From positions 62,001-126,000 of the forward strand of contig NZ_JARZHF010000008.1 of assembly GCF_029891575.1 (NCBI RefSeq): a stretch of 64,000 nucleotides of DNA. The letters are read 5' to 3'. Under the pieces are notes generated by a model. The model was not told the DNA's origin, searched no databases, and worked only from the letters and a program-made list of their open reading frames with translations. The position numbers and the translations under genes are program-made. Below, one piece after another: positions 17,674-27,462 of the stretch. The DNA is from Salipaludibacillus daqingensis. Its GTDB lineage: Bacteria > Bacillota > Bacilli > Bacillales > Salisediminibacteriaceae. Position 1 is the stretch's first letter; each line of letters begins with the position of its first letter.

Positions 17674-18045
17674 TTATTTCAACCCTTCTGTAAAGGCTTG
17701 ATTCACCATGTCCACTAAATCAGATGGACTAAATGGTTTCGCCATGTAATAATCAGCGCCGGCCTCCATTGCTTCTTGTTTATCTTTCACTTGTGCCTTA
17801 GCCGTAAGCATCACTAACTTCGTTTTGGTTTTTGTTTCGTTGGACAAGTTTTTCACCACTTCGATTCCTGTTTTTTCAGGCATCATGTAATCTAAGATAG
17901 CAAGGTGATAATCTCCTTTTTCAAGCATGTCCAACGCTTCAGCCCCGTCTCCTGCTTCGTCAATGTCATACCCCTCGTCTTCTAACGTATCAACGATAAG
18001 CATTCTTAAAATTTCTTCATCATCTGCAACGAGTATTTTACTCAT
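17674..18045 (-). CDS. Single-domain response regulator (CheY-like)
   Basis: A 123-residue stand-alone receiver with the acidic pair in VADDEE, phospho-acceptor Asp in AILDYMMPEKTG, Thr in MLTAKA and Lys in MAKPFSP. There is no output domain, so it must signal through protein contacts or phosphorelay, perhaps between the hybrid kinase next door and the Hpt-containing cyclase two genes upstream. The frame extends back to 18069, but AGGAGG stands seven bases before ATG 18045, which is taken as the start. It lies ten bases downstream of the GT2 gene. Confidence 0.93.
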   Translation of the reverse strand: MSKILVADDEEILRMLIVDTLEDEGYDIDEAGDGAEALDMLEKGDYHLAILDYMMPEKTGIEVVKNLSNETKTKTKLVMLTAKAQVKDKQEAMEAGADYYMAKPFSPSDLVDMVNQAFTEGLK

Positions 18046-18055
18046 TATATGCCTC

Positions 18056-19474
18056 CTAGTTATCATCATTTGAAATTCCTTTTCGATTCATGTTTCCCCA
18101 CTCTGCATTTTTTCGTAAGGAGAGAAATAGTCCCTCACATCGCCATAAAACCATCATCGGTCGATACCAGAACGTTTCTGTTAATGCCCATAAGAACAAC
18201 AGGATAACGCTTTTTGAATTGGGGTATTTATGGTACGTCCATTCTTCTAGTAATACGGCTAAGGATGATAGTAACGAACCATACATGACGGTAACAAGAA
18301 ACATGACCGTAGCGATTTCTATTGAAATGAACGAGAACGTAAGTCCTAAAATAATAATCAAATAACCGATCATTTCAAAAACAGAACTCAACAATTCAAC
18401 AAATAAATAGTAAGGCATAGAGAAGAGACCTATCCCCTTGTATTTCGGATTAAACAACATTTTTTTATGTGTCCATAACGTTTCCGCTAACCCTCTTTGC
18501 CATCGTTTTCTTTGGGAACGAAGGGAGGCTAATGTTGACGGTGCTTCTGTCCAACAAACCGGGTCTTGAATGTACTCGATTCGTTGATTGGATTTTTCAT
18601 CTTTGATCGATCGATGCATTCGGACAATGAGTTCCATGTCTTCCCCGACGGTATTTCTGTTATATCCCCCGACTTTAATGACTCTATTTTTCTCGAAAAC
18701 TCCGAAAGCACCGGATATGATTAAGAGAATATTCATTCGACTTAACCCTAATCGACCAATCAGAAATGCCCGAAAATATTCAATGATTTGCATCATCACG
18801 ACCGGATTACGCGGCAAGGCAATTTTTTCGATTTGACTACGGACAATGGTAGAACCGTTCGCTATCCTCACCGTTCCTCCTGTCGCTGTTACTTGACCAT
18901 TGGAATCAATGATCGGTTTCATTGTTTTTAATAAGGCATCCCGATCAAGAATGGAGTCTCCATCTACAGCGGAAAAGTAAGGGTAACGAGAAAAATTAAT
19001 GCCTGCATTTAACGCATCTGCTTTGCCTCCATTATTCTTTATAACTAAAAACAAGTGAGGATAAAGCTCTGATTGGTAGGCACTTTGTACAGGTTCTGTT
19101 TCAACATATTTTCGCATCGCTAAGTCAATTTTTCTCATAGAAAACTGGCTAATCACTTTCTCACTTGTCGTGTCTGTTGATCCATCATCGATCACAATCA
19201 CTTCATACTGAGGATAGTTTAAGCCCAACATGGACCTTACCGTACTAACAATCCCCACTTCTTCGTTGAAAGCGGGGACGAGGACTGAGACTGGAAAGGT
19301 ATCTTTATTAATCGAAATTTCTTCAATTTGTTCTTTACGATTTAATTTACTTTCTCGTTTTACCCGAGGACCAGCAATGATAAAAAGGGCCACATAAGTA
19401 AGTCCAACAAAGATCATATATACAATGATCATAATCGCCACAATTTGCATCATTATGGAAATGCCATCACTCAC
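18056..19474 (-). CDS. Processive family 2 glycosyltransferase (polysaccharide synthase, PgaC/BcsA-like)
   Basis: A 472-residue inner-membrane GT2 enzyme with one N-terminal helix and several C-terminal helices. The processive D,D,D,QxxRW signature is complete: VIDDGSTD, AVDGDSILD, GEDMELIVR and QRKRWQRGL. Such enzymes join UDP-sugars into beta-linked polymers while extruding them, as in poly-GlcNAc, cellulose or hyaluronan synthases. There is no PilZ domain, so any c-di-GMP control would be indirect. It starts at a GTG, with AGGGGGA upstream overlapping the end of the HEAT-like gene. Which sugar is used cannot be told. Confidence 0.9.
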   Translation of the reverse strand: MSDGISIMMQIVAIMIIVYMIFVGLTYVALFIIAGPRVKRESKLNRKEQIEEISINKDTFPVSVLVPAFNEEVGIVSTVRSMLGLNYPQYEVIVIDDGSTDTTSEKVISQFSMRKIDLAMRKYVETEPVQSAYQSELYPHLFLVIKNNGGKADALNAGINFSRYPYFSAVDGDSILDRDALLKTMKPIIDSNGQVTATGGTVRIANGSTIVRSQIEKIALPRNPVVMMQIIEYFRAFLIGRLGLSRMNILLIISGAFGVFEKNRVIKVGGYNRNTVGEDMELIVRMHRSIKDEKSNQRIEYIQDPVCWTEAPSTLASLRSQRKRWQRGLAETLWTHKKMLFNPKYKGIGLFSMPYYLFVELLSSVFEMIGYLIIILGLTFSFISIEIATVMFLVTVMYGSLLSSLAVLLEEWTYHKYPNSKSVILLFLWALTETFWYRPMMVLWRCEGLFLSLRKNAEWGNMNRKGISNDDN

Positions 19475-19475
19475 T

Positions 19476-20522
19476 TTATAGTCCCCCTTTCATCGTTAAT
19501 GTTTGTTGCGCCATGTCTCTCGCATAGCTATCTTCATGCTGTGTGGAAACATACTCCAATAAAATTTCTCCATCTGGGATTTTATTTATCGCTTCACACG
19601 CGGCAAATCGTACCCACCAGCTTTGGTCTCCTGCAAGGAATACTAAATCATCGTTGTATTCTGTTAAGTTCATAATTCCTGCAAGACGTGCAGCATACAT
19701 CCGTTCTTCCCAATGCTCTGATGAGAAAAAACCTTTGATCCAGCTTTTATCAGAACAGTATTGATATTCACAAAGACTTCGAAGTGCTTTTAAGCGAATT
19801 TCTTTACGAGAATCTTCCATCTTTTTCTCCACTAGCGACAAAAATTCATAGTTTCCTGATTCTCCGCAATAACCGATAAATGCCAACTCCAGAGACAAAG
19901 GAACAGAATCTTCCCCTCCTTCTAACAACGAAACTAATTTACTAAAAGACGTAGGCGAAAACCTGCGAAACAAGTCTTTCACCAACCCTAACGGCATCTC
20001 TGTTTGACGTATCATATAGTCAATTAAACGGTCTTCTTGAAACATAGCCAACACTCGCAGCGTTTGGCGATACTCTTCGTCCTCATGCTGCAACGTTTTT
20101 AAATGTTGCCATACGTCTTCTTTCAATCCAAACATCTTAAATTCTTCAATGAAATAAAGAGTATTCACGCGATAAGCCCACCCATCACTCGATAGACTTT
20201 TTTGATAAATTGTTGTTAAATGGGTTTCGGCGATGAATTGAATCTGATCTAATTCCGTAGGATTAGCTGTGTTATCTGCCAGGTCGTTTAATAGTCTTTC
20301 AAGCACTTCTTTTTTTAACTTCTCCGATTTAGGAAGTCTCGGCTCATACTTTGTTTCTCCTGAAATAAAAGAAAGATAGTCTGGAAGAATATTCTTATAA
20401 ATTTGTTCGACTTTTGCTTCAAAACGATTAAACTTTATTTTTCCAACAAGAATATAAACTAGGAGGAAAAACTGAATAAATAAGAGAGCCCCAGCAGTCC
20501 ATAATGCAATCTCAATCATCAT
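19476..20522 (-). CDS. Membrane-anchored HEAT-like repeat protein
   Basis: A 348-residue protein with one N-terminal transmembrane helix (about residues 5-26) followed by an all-helical cytoplasmic region. The later part shows HEAT-like units, such as RKEIRLKALRSLCEY, EERMYAARLAGIMNL and WWVRFAACEAINKI. Such scaffolds mediate protein-protein contact. It overlaps the cyclase gene by four bases and abuts the GT2 gene, so it may tether cyclase or synthase in a membrane complex. No enzymatic motif is visible; the role is inferred from context. Confidence 0.75.
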   Translation of the reverse strand: MMIEIALWTAGALLFIQFFLLVYILVGKIKFNRFEAKVEQIYKNILPDYLSFISGETKYEPRLPKSEKLKKEVLERLLNDLADNTANPTELDQIQFIAETHLTTIYQKSLSSDGWAYRVNTLYFIEEFKMFGLKEDVWQHLKTLQHEDEEYRQTLRVLAMFQEDRLIDYMIRQTEMPLGLVKDLFRRFSPTSFSKLVSLLEGGEDSVPLSLELAFIGYCGESGNYEFLSLVEKKMEDSRKEIRLKALRSLCEYQYCSDKSWIKGFFSSEHWEERMYAARLAGIMNLTEYNDDLVFLAGDQSWWVRFAACEAINKIPDGEILLEYVSTQHEDSYARDMAQQTLTMKGGL

Positions 20523-22165
20523 CGGCTATACATTCTTTCAATCAATCGATCTAGTCTAGCCGCTACTTCTTGAACGTTAAATGGTTTCAACATATAATCA
20601 TCCGCTCCAATATTTAACGCTCTTGCTACTTCCTGTTCTCCTTTACGAGCAGTTAGCATCGATATGACAATGTTTTTATCGCCATATGTCTGTCTCACTT
20701 TATGTAACACTTCCATTCCATCCATTTTAGGCATCATGCCATCAAGAAGGATAACGTATTGTTGATCACTCTCATACCAGTTGTCTTCTAGGAAGGAAAT
20801 ACCATCGGAATAAGTTTTGACGATGATTGGTCGTCCAGAGATCAATTGTCTCCTAGAAAAATGGTGAGTCAACATCTCCCTAACAACTCTGTCATCGTCA
20901 ACGATAATCAGTGTGACATCACTTTTCGTCTTCATTTCTGCCAACGTTTCTTCATAAATAGATGTTCGATTTCGACCTGAATCTTTCGCGAAATACAACG
21001 CTTTATCCGCTTGGTCCACGATGTCTTTACGATGTTGGTTAGGGTTACAAACTTCTTTTACGCCAGCAGAGAAGTTTACTTGAAAGGTTTCCATATCAGA
21101 CTCAAATCTTGTTTCACCAAACACTTTCCTCCATTTGGAAATCTTCTGTACGGCTTCCTCTGCTGTCGTATTTGGAAACACGACGGCAAACTCTTCTCCC
21201 CCATATCGACTGATCGAGTCTTCGGGGTCTTTCGTTTCCTTGAACTTCTCAACAAACGTTTGCAACACTTCATCCCCGACTTGGTGTCCATACTTATCAT
21301 TAATTACTTTGAAATGATCTAAATCCACCATAGAGAACGAATAAACATTATTTTTCCCTTGTTTAAGAAGCTCTCCTTGAAGGTAGAGCTCATTTTCTAA
21401 AAATTTTCGGTTATACGCTCCAGTTAATTCATCTTGTGCTACTTGTTTTAAGATATTGTCACGGAACTCCATCCGATTTTTTACAAATGGAATGAATACA
21501 TCCTTTTTAATTGGTTTTCCAATGAAATCATGAGCACCTAGTTCATATGCTTTTGTTCGATTTTCATCTGATGTATGGGCACTGACCATCATGACCGACG
21601 TAAAATCTTTCCGCGCTTTTTCTATGATTTGGGCTAGTACGGAGATCCCCTCTATGTCAGGCAACACAAAGTCGATGATAATCATGCTTGGTTTCATGCT
21701 ATAAAATAAATCCAAGCCTTTTTCTCCTGTTAAAGCAATAACGACTTGAAACCCATTTTCTTCAAGAAAATCTTTCATAAATGTAACGAATTCTACGTCA
21801 TCATCTATCAATAGAATGAACGGAATATCCTTTTCTCCTGAGAGTAAATCACTTGTCACCGCTACTTCTTCGCTCGCAAGCATTATCTCGTTCTGACGAT
21901 AAACGTGTTCAAATTTAGCTTCCAATCGGTCTAAATATGGTCTCCAGTCGGAGTCTTTCCACTTTTTTTTACTTTTTTCATCAACGAAAAAAAGCAGTCT
22001 CCCTGCTTCTTGGGACAACTCTCTCATATCGATTGTTCCTGCCGTTCCTTTGACACTATGAAAAAAACGATATAATTCATACTCATATACGTACTTCTGC
22101 TTTTGCCATTCCCTTATCGTTTTTTCTAATCGATCAAACATCATCTTTTGATACTTTTCCATCAT
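20519..22165 (-). CDS. Diguanylate cyclase with Hpt, two receivers and GGDEF (Hpt-REC-GGDEF-REC)
   Basis: A soluble 548-residue signalling protein. An N-terminal Hpt-like bundle has His36 in FFHSVKGTAGT. A receiver (about 115-230) has its Asp in IIDFVLPDIEG. A GGDEF domain (about 245-405) has the active GGEEF in SRYGGEEFAVVF. A second receiver (about 420-540) has its Asp in LLDGMMPKMDG. It should make c-di-GMP from two GTP; the RxxD inhibition site is not visible (DPED at that place). Hpt and receivers suggest a phosphorelay with the hybrid kinase of the same operon. It is the first gene of the five-gene unit. The ribosome binding site before 22165 is weak, so a slightly later ATG is possible. 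Confidence 0.9.
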   Translation of the reverse strand: MMEKYQKMMFDRLEKTIREWQKQKYVYEYELYRFFHSVKGTAGTIDMRELSQEAGRLLFFVDEKSKKKWKDSDWRPYLDRLEAKFEHVYRQNEIMLASEEVAVTSDLLSGEKDIPFILLIDDDVEFVTFMKDFLEENGFQVVIALTGEKGLDLFYSMKPSMIIIDFVLPDIEGISVLAQIIEKARKDFTSVMMVSAHTSDENRTKAYELGAHDFIGKPIKKDVFIPFVKNRMEFRDNILKQVAQDELTGAYNRKFLENELYLQGELLKQGKNNVYSFSMVDLDHFKVINDKYGHQVGDEVLQTFVEKFKETKDPEDSISRYGGEEFAVVFPNTTAEEAVQKISKWRKVFGETRFESDMETFQVNFSAGVKEVCNPNQHRKDIVDQADKALYFAKDSGRNRTSIYEETLAEMKTKSDVTLIIVDDDRVVREMLTHHFSRRQLISGRPIIVKTYSDGISFLEDNWYESDQQYVILLDGMMPKMDGMEVLHKVRQTYGDKNIVISMLTARKGEQEVARALNIGADDYMLKPFNVQEVAARLDRLIERMYSR

Positions 22166-22336
22166 TGTTGATCACGACCTTGCTTTGGAATGATACTACT
22201 CCACTCTTTTCACATTGTTAAACACATTTGATACATCGATTATACAACCATCTCCACGAAAAAACGACAATATTTAGAAAATATCGTCATCCTTCGACTC
22301 ATTTCATCTTGATAAGACAAATTGTCCTTCTTATAA

Positions 22337-23350
22337 CTAGGACAATCCTTTATACCTTTTGTCGGATCTTCCTTCATCAGCTGGGAAAAGAACCCCTAAC
22401 TGATCCCTCGCTTCTGTCATGATTTCTGAGGTCATTAACGATGTTGTTAAACTGTTTATCGATGATGTTTCGTTGTGACCGTTTATTTTGTCATGAAACG
22501 CTTGAATCTCGTAACTCATCGAGTCGTTATCTAAGGTCGTGCTAATTTCTTCCTTACGTCCATCTCGATAATGAATATGAACTTCTTCTAACTTTTGGAT
22601 ATGATCGATTACAATGGTCCCTTCCTCCCCTTGGATTTCTGAAGGCAACGAGGATTGCGTAATTTTGGAATACATCGCTACCGCTTCCATTTCAGGATAC
22701 GTCAACAGCAGCGTCCCTTCTCCATCCACACCAGAAGAAAGCTTTACCCCTGATGCTTTCACGTGATCTGGCTTTCCAAATAACTCCACAATCGGATAAA
22801 CACAATACAAACCAATATCCATCAATGCACCATTTGAAAACTGAGGATTAAATGCATTTAATACGGTTCCTTCCTTAAATGCATCGTATCGCGACGAATA
22901 TTGACAATAACTCGTCACCATTCTTCTTACAGGTGCAATACGTTCTATCGCTTGTTTCAACTTCTGAAAATTAGGTAATGCTGTGTTTTTCACCGCTTCC
23001 ATAAGTACAACGTTATTTTCATTTGCTGCATGTATCATTGCTTCCACTTCTTCATGATGGGAGGCGATCGGTTTTTCACAAAGAACGTGTTTCCCGTGAT
23101 TCATCATCATGATCGCTTGTTCAGCATGAAAAGAAGTTGGGCTTGCAATATAAACTGCGTCAATGTTTGAGCTTTTTGCCATCTCTTCTAAACTGGTAAA
23201 AATATAGGAAGCCTCATGTTTCTCTGCAAAAGCTTTCGCTCGCTCTTCTGTCCTTGAATACACGGCAGCAAGCTTGAAATCGTCGATACTTTTTCCTGCT
23301 TCAATAAACCAGTTCGTTATAAAATTCGTGCCAATTACTCCGTATTTCAT
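22337..23350 (-). CDS. Gfo/Idh/MocA family oxidoreductase
   Basis: A 337-residue NAD(P)-dependent dehydrogenase. The N-terminal Rossmann fold starts MKYGVIGTNFITNWF, with the usual second Gly of the GxGxxG motif replaced, and carries the family motif LCEKPIA. The C-terminal alpha/beta half has the substrate-side segment GALMDIGLYCVYP. Family members act on sugars, inositols or their derivatives. It appears monocistronic, and a perfect cre match lies about 160 bases upstream, in the gap shared with hom. Substrate unknown. Confidence 0.88.
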   Translation of the reverse strand: MKYGVIGTNFITNWFIEAGKSIDDFKLAAVYSRTEERAKAFAEKHEASYIFTSLEEMAKSSNIDAVYIASPTSFHAEQAIMMMNHGKHVLCEKPIASHHEEVEAMIHAANENNVVLMEAVKNTALPNFQKLKQAIERIAPVRRMVTSYCQYSSRYDAFKEGTVLNAFNPQFSNGALMDIGLYCVYPIVELFGKPDHVKASGVKLSSGVDGEGTLLLTYPEMEAVAMYSKITQSSLPSEIQGEEGTIVIDHIQKLEEVHIHYRDGRKEEISTTLDNDSMSYEIQAFHDKINGHNETSSINSLTTSLMTSEIMTEARDQLGVLFPADEGRSDKRYKGLS

Positions 23351-23508
23351 GATAATAATCCCCTTTTTATATCGTTTTCGTAGGAACCTTTAATTCTCGT
23401 TATTTGTTTTATTCGTCTGCATGGATTATTCCTCTTTCTCCATTAAATAACATTATTGTCCTTCATACAACTAAGGCGTATTTTGGCGTATCTTTTTTTA
23501 AAACACTA

Positions 23509-23523
23509 ATGTAAGCGCAAACA
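23509..23523 (+). promoter_or_regulatory. Perfect cre match between the Gfo/Idh gene and hom
   Basis: ATGTAAGCGCAAACA fits WTGNAANCGNWNNCW at every position. It lies about 55 bases upstream of the hom -35 box and 160 bases before the divergent oxidoreductase start, so CcpA could act on either. Confidence 0.65.
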
Positions 23524-23577
23524 AGTGAAAAAGCTGTTCAATTAAGCACATTTATTTGATTATTTCGTTAAAAACGG

Positions 23578-23606
23578 TTGTTTTATAGCTAAAATCTCTC
23601 TATAAT
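23578..23606 (+). promoter_or_regulatory. Sigma-A promoter of hom-thrC-thrB
   Basis: TTGTTT (23578-23583), a 17-base spacer and a perfect TATAAT (23601-23606) stand 58 bases before the hom start codon. No riboswitch or T-box is evident in the short leader. Confidence 0.8.
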
Positions 23607-23664
23607 GTCCTTTATAGAAAAACAAATGTACGCTAATTAGAGACGTTTTTAGGAGTGGTGAGGA

Positions 23665-24966
23665 ATGACAAAAGATATGAACATTGGCTTACTCGGTTTT
23701 GGAACGGTAGGAACAGGTGTCCTACAAATTATTCAAGACCATCAAGATAAATTAGTACACCAACTTGGTTGTGGTGTTCGTGTTAAAAAAATTCTTGTAA
23801 ATAATTTAAACAAAAAACGCCAAGTAGAAGTTTCACAAGAGCAATTAACATTGGATGCAGAAGATGTTTTAAATGATCCTGATATTGATGTTATTGTAGA
23901 AGTCATGGGTGGCATTGATGATGCACGAAGCTACATTCGACAAGCGTTAGAAGCTGGCAAACACGTTGTCACTGCTAACAAAGATTTAATGGCTGTGCAT
24001 GGTAGTGAACTTCTCCAACTAGCTGACAAGCAAGACTGTGATCTCTTCTACGAAGCTAGTGTTGCTGGAGGCATTCCTATTTTACGCACGTTAGTGGAAG
24101 GACTCGCTTCTGATCGCATTACGAAAATGATGGGTATTGTAAACGGTACAACCAATTATATTTTGACAAAAATGACGAAAGAAGGTCGTATTTTTAGTGA
24201 AGTACTGAAAGAGGCACAAGCACTAGGTTACGCAGAAGCTGATCCAACAGCAGACATTGAAGGACTTGACGCTGCACGAAAAATTTCGATCCTCGGTACA
24301 CTAGGTTTTTCGATGAACCTAGACCTTGACGATGTTTCAGTTAAAGGTATTACAAAAGTAACGAGTCAAGATTTACAATATGCTGACCAACTGGGCTATA
24401 CGATGAAGCTTGTCGGCATCGCCAACCGTAACGGTGAAAAAGTAGAAGTGAGTGTGCAACCAGCCCTTATTCCACACGAACACCCACTAGCTTCTGTCGA
24501 TGATGAATATAACGCTGTTTACGTCTACGGTGAAGCAGTTGGAGAAACGATGTTCTACGGGCCTGGTGCAGGGCAACTTCCAACAGCAACGGCTGTTGTC
24601 TCTGACTTAGTCGAAGTACTGAAAAATAAACGTTTAGGTGTCAATGGAAACAGTGTGGTCATCCCACAATTTGAGAAAAAATTACAAACGGACGATGAAA
24701 TTTTCTCGAAATATTTCTTACGTATCCATGCAAAAGATGTCCCAGGGACATTTTCCGTGTTAACGTCGTTGTTTGATGAACACGGTGTAAGTTTAGAAAA
24801 AATCCTTCAAGTTCCATTAAATGAAGGCAAGTTAGCGGAGATCATTCTCGTAACACATGCAGTATCCAAGAAAAACTATGAAACGGTCGTCGAAGAGTTA
24901 AACGACACCGATGTGGTAGTCGAAGTGAAGAGTAGCTACCGCGTGGAAGGGGAAATTAAAAAATGA
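23665..24966 (+). CDS. hom: Homoserine dehydrogenase
   Basis: Reduces aspartate semialdehyde to homoserine with NAD(P)H, the branch point to threonine and methionine. At 433 residues it is the monofunctional form with a C-terminal ACT domain. GFGTVGTGV (about residue 10) is the nucleotide motif, [11 protein letters not shown] and [17 protein letters not shown] are core catalytic segments, and [17 protein letters not shown] opens the ACT domain, which usually gives threonine feedback. It has a strong GGAGTGGTGAGGA leader and its end overlaps thrC by four bases. Confidence 0.97.
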   Translation: MTKDMNIGLLGFGTVGTGVLQIIQDHQDKLVHQLGCGVRVKKILVNNLNKKRQVEVSQEQLTLDAEDVLNDPDIDVIVEVMGGIDDARSYIRQALEAGKHVVTANKDLMAVHGSELLQLADKQDCDLFYEASVAGGIPILRTLVEGLASDRITKMMGIVNGTTNYILTKMTKEGRIFSEVLKEAQALGYAEADPTADIEGLDAARKISILGTLGFSMNLDLDDVSVKGITKVTSQDLQYADQLGYTMKLVGIANRNGEKVEVSVQPALIPHEHPLASVDDEYNAVYVYGEAVGETMFYGPGAGQLPTATAVVSDLVEVLKNKRLGVNGNSVVIPQFEKKLQTDDEIFSKYFLRIHAKDVPGTFSVLTSLFDEHGVSLEKILQVPLNEGKLAEIILVTHAVSKKNYETVVEELNDTDVVVEVKSSYRVEGEIKK

Positions 24967-26024
24967 TGTGGCGTGGCCTATTATCAGAATATAAGCAGTA
25001 CTTACCAGTCAACGAAAATACACCAATGCTTTCTTTACAAGAGGGTAACACTCCCCTCTTACCGTTAAAGCATCTATCTGAAAAGTGGGACATTGATTTA
25101 CACGTCAAGTATGATGGTGCCAACCCTACTGGATCTTTTAAAGACCGTGGGATGGTTATGGCTGTTGCAAAAGCGAAAGAATCTGGAAGCGAAGCGATTA
25201 TGTGTGCGTCTACTGGAAATACATCTGCCGCTGCAGCCGCCTATGCTGCCCAAGCGAAAATGCGCTGCCTTATCGTTATTCCTGATGGAAAAATTGCCAT
25301 GGGAAAACTAGCTCAAGCCGTCGTTTACGGTGCTGAGATTTTTAAAATTGAAGGTAACTTTGATAACGCCTTAACAATGGTTCGTAGTTTGGCTGAGCAA
25401 TCTCCAATTACGCTCGTAAACTCTGTGAATCCTTATCGAATTGAAGGACAAAAAACAGCTGCTTTTGAAATCTGTGATGCCCTTGGATCGGCACCAGACG
25501 TGTTATCCATCCCAGTTGGAAATGCAGGTAACATTACTGCTTATTGGAAAGGATTCCAAGAATACCATGCAGCGAAAGGTACTGGCTTACCGCAAATGCG
25601 TGGGTTTGAAGCAGAAGGTGCAGCTGCAATTGTGCAAAATCGTATCATTGATGCACCTGAAACGCTGGCAACAGCGATTCGAATTGGTAACCCTGCAAGC
25701 TGGGACAAAGCCGTTAGTGCAGCAAATGACTCTTCTGGAAAAATTGACTTTGTTACGGATGAAGAAATTGTCGAAGCATATAAACTATTAGCTCGGGAAG
25801 AAGGCGTATTTGCAGAACCAGCATCTGCCGCTTCAATTGCTGGTTTAATTAAGCAGTTAAAATCTGGAGAAATTAAGAAAGGTTCTCGTGTTGTGGCCGT
25901 CTTAACTGGAAATGGACTTAAAGATCCGAACACAGCGATTGATACAGCTCCTGTTCAACCAGTTGCCCTTCCAAACAATGAGCAAGTGGTCATCGATCAC
26001 ATGCTAGGGCGGGTGAAGTCATAA
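24963..26024 (+). CDS. thrC: Threonine synthase
   Basis: A PLP enzyme that converts O-phosphohomoserine to threonine. This 353-residue short form has the PLP-lysine in [11 protein letters not shown], the phosphate-binding [16 protein letters not shown] loop, and the glycine-rich [14 protein letters not shown] segment. The start ATG overlaps the hom stop. GGAAGGGG precedes it, and its stop shares one base with the thrB start, so the three genes are translationally coupled. Confidence 0.97.
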   Translation: MMWRGLLSEYKQYLPVNENTPMLSLQEGNTPLLPLKHLSEKWDIDLHVKYDGANPTGSFKDRGMVMAVAKAKESGSEAIMCASTGNTSAAAAAYAAQAKMRCLIVIPDGKIAMGKLAQAVVYGAEIFKIEGNFDNALTMVRSLAEQSPITLVNSVNPYRIEGQKTAAFEICDALGSAPDVLSIPVGNAGNITAYWKGFQEYHAAKGTGLPQMRGFEAEGAAAIVQNRIIDAPETLATAIRIGNPASWDKAVSAANDSSGKIDFVTDEEIVEAYKLLAREEGVFAEPASAASIAGLIKQLKSGEIKKGSRVVAVLTGNGLKDPNTAIDTAPVQPVALPNNEQVVIDHMLGRVKS

Positions 26025-26944
26025 TGAGTCAGATGGACTTTTCGATTCGCGTCCCTGCTAGTACGGCGAACTTAGGGCCTGGTTTTGATTCTGTAGGCAT
26101 GGCGTTAAACCGTTATTTAACGCTCCATGTTAAAAGTAGCGAGCAGTGGAAATTTGTCATGAAATCGGCGAACTTAGAAGGTATTCCTACAGATAAAGAA
26201 AACTTTATTTTTCAAGTAGCAGATTGGATCTCTAACGAATACGGACGAGATCTTCCTTCTGTGGAGGTTGCGATGGAAAGTGACATCCCCCTGTCTCGTG
26301 GGTTTGGCAGCAGTGCTTCTGCGATCGTTGCAGGAATTGAATTAGCTAATCAACTACTGGATTTAGACTTATCCGTAGCGGAAAAGACACGGTGGGCTAG
26401 TATTCACGAAGGCCATCCTGATAATGTTGCACCTTCTATCTATGGTGGACTTATCATTGGTAGTCACCGTGAAGAGGAGACGAACATCGTTTACGCTGGT
26501 GTCCCAGATATCGATTTGGTCGCGGTTATTCCTGAATACGAACTGAGTACGAAGGAATCACGAGAGGCTTTACCGAAAGCTTTTTCTCACAAAGAAGCGG
26601 TGGAAGCAAGTAGCATTAGTAACGTACTCGTTGCCGCTATTTTACAGGGAGATTGGGTATTGGCCGGAAAAATGATGAATAAAGATTTATTCCACTGTCC
26701 TTACCGAATGCCGTCTATTCCTGAATGGCAAAAAGCCGCAGAACTAGCGGAAGAGTTACCTGTTTACGGCGCAACGTTAAGTGGTGCAGGACCGATCATC
26801 TTGTTCTTTGCTCCGAAAGGGGTCGGTAAAGAAGTGAAACTTCAACTTCGCGGTCACTTCAAAGAGCACAGTGTGGAATTATTAGAAGTTGATCGCCACG
26901 GAGTCACTGTGTCAGAAAAGGCCGTATCTTCGAATCAACTTTAG
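26024..26944 (+). CDS. thrB: Homoserine kinase
   Basis: A GHMP-superfamily kinase that makes O-phosphohomoserine for ThrC. It has the N-terminal VPASTANLGPGFDSVGMAL, the ATP loop PLSRGFGSSASAIVAG and the C-terminal GATLSGAGPIILFF. Its 306 residues are normal for the family. It is the last gene of hom-thrC-thrB and is followed by a strong hairpin. Confidence 0.97.
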   Translation: MSQMDFSIRVPASTANLGPGFDSVGMALNRYLTLHVKSSEQWKFVMKSANLEGIPTDKENFIFQVADWISNEYGRDLPSVEVAMESDIPLSRGFGSSASAIVAGIELANQLLDLDLSVAEKTRWASIHEGHPDNVAPSIYGGLIIGSHREEETNIVYAGVPDIDLVAVIPEYELSTKESREALPKAFSHKEAVEASSISNVLVAAILQGDWVLAGKMMNKDLFHCPYRMPSIPEWQKAAELAEELPVYGATLSGAGPIILFFAPKGVGKEVKLQLRGHFKEHSVELLEVDRHGVTVSEKAVSSNQL

Positions 26945-26978
26945 GTTTTAGCTGATTCGAAACAATTTTAAGATAATA

Positions 26979-27011
26979 CAAATAACCCCCTCTAACCGAG
27001 GGGGTTATTTG
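26979..27011. terminator. Terminator after thrB
   Basis: CAAATAACCCCCTC and GAGGGGGTTATTTG form a perfect 14-pair stem with a five-base loop. The T-run is short (TTATTT), but the stem is very stable. Confidence 0.8.
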
Positions 27012-27038
27012 ATGTATTGGCATATCCAAGGACAAAAC

Positions 27039-27462
27039 GTTCTCTCTTGTGACCGTCTTTTCCTGAAATCCACTCGCTACGGTCACAAGACCCTCTCTCT
27101 TGTAACCGTCTTTTCCTGAAATCGGCTCGCTACGGTCACAAGACCCTCTCTCTTGTAACCGTCTTTTCCTGAAATCAGCTCGCTACGGTCACAAGACCCT
27201 CTCTCTTGTAACCGTCTTTTCCTGAAATCGGCTCGCTACGGTCACAAGACCCTCTCTCTTGTGACCCTCTTTTCCTGAAATCCACTCGCTACGGTCACAA
27301 GATGCTCTCTCTTGTGACCGTCTTTTCCTGAAATCGGCTCGCTACGGTCACAAGATGCTCTCTCTTGTGACCCTCTTTTCCTGAAATCGGCTCGCTACGG
27401 TCACAAGACCCTCTCTCTTGTGACCGTCTTTTACCAAAATCAGCTCGCTACAGTCACAAGAT
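27039..27462. repeat. Tandem hairpin repeat array, eight copies of 53 bp
   Basis: Eight back-to-back units of exactly 53 bases, each with TCTTGTRACC(G/C)T, a middle of about 22 bases (cttttcctgaaatcggctcg in most), and the inverted arm ACGGTCACAAGA. Differences between copies are few: GTAACC for GTGACC in three copies, CCCTC for CCGTC in two, AC or AT at the junction. The middle is conserved too, so there are no spacers as in CRISPR. The last copy has the TTTTACCAAAATCAG middle of the array at 9792. Confidence 0.95.

Noticed and set aside
27039-27462. CRISPR array
   Set aside because: The period is constant, but the parts between the repeated arms are also conserved, and no cas gene is present. 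It is a tandem hairpin repeat.
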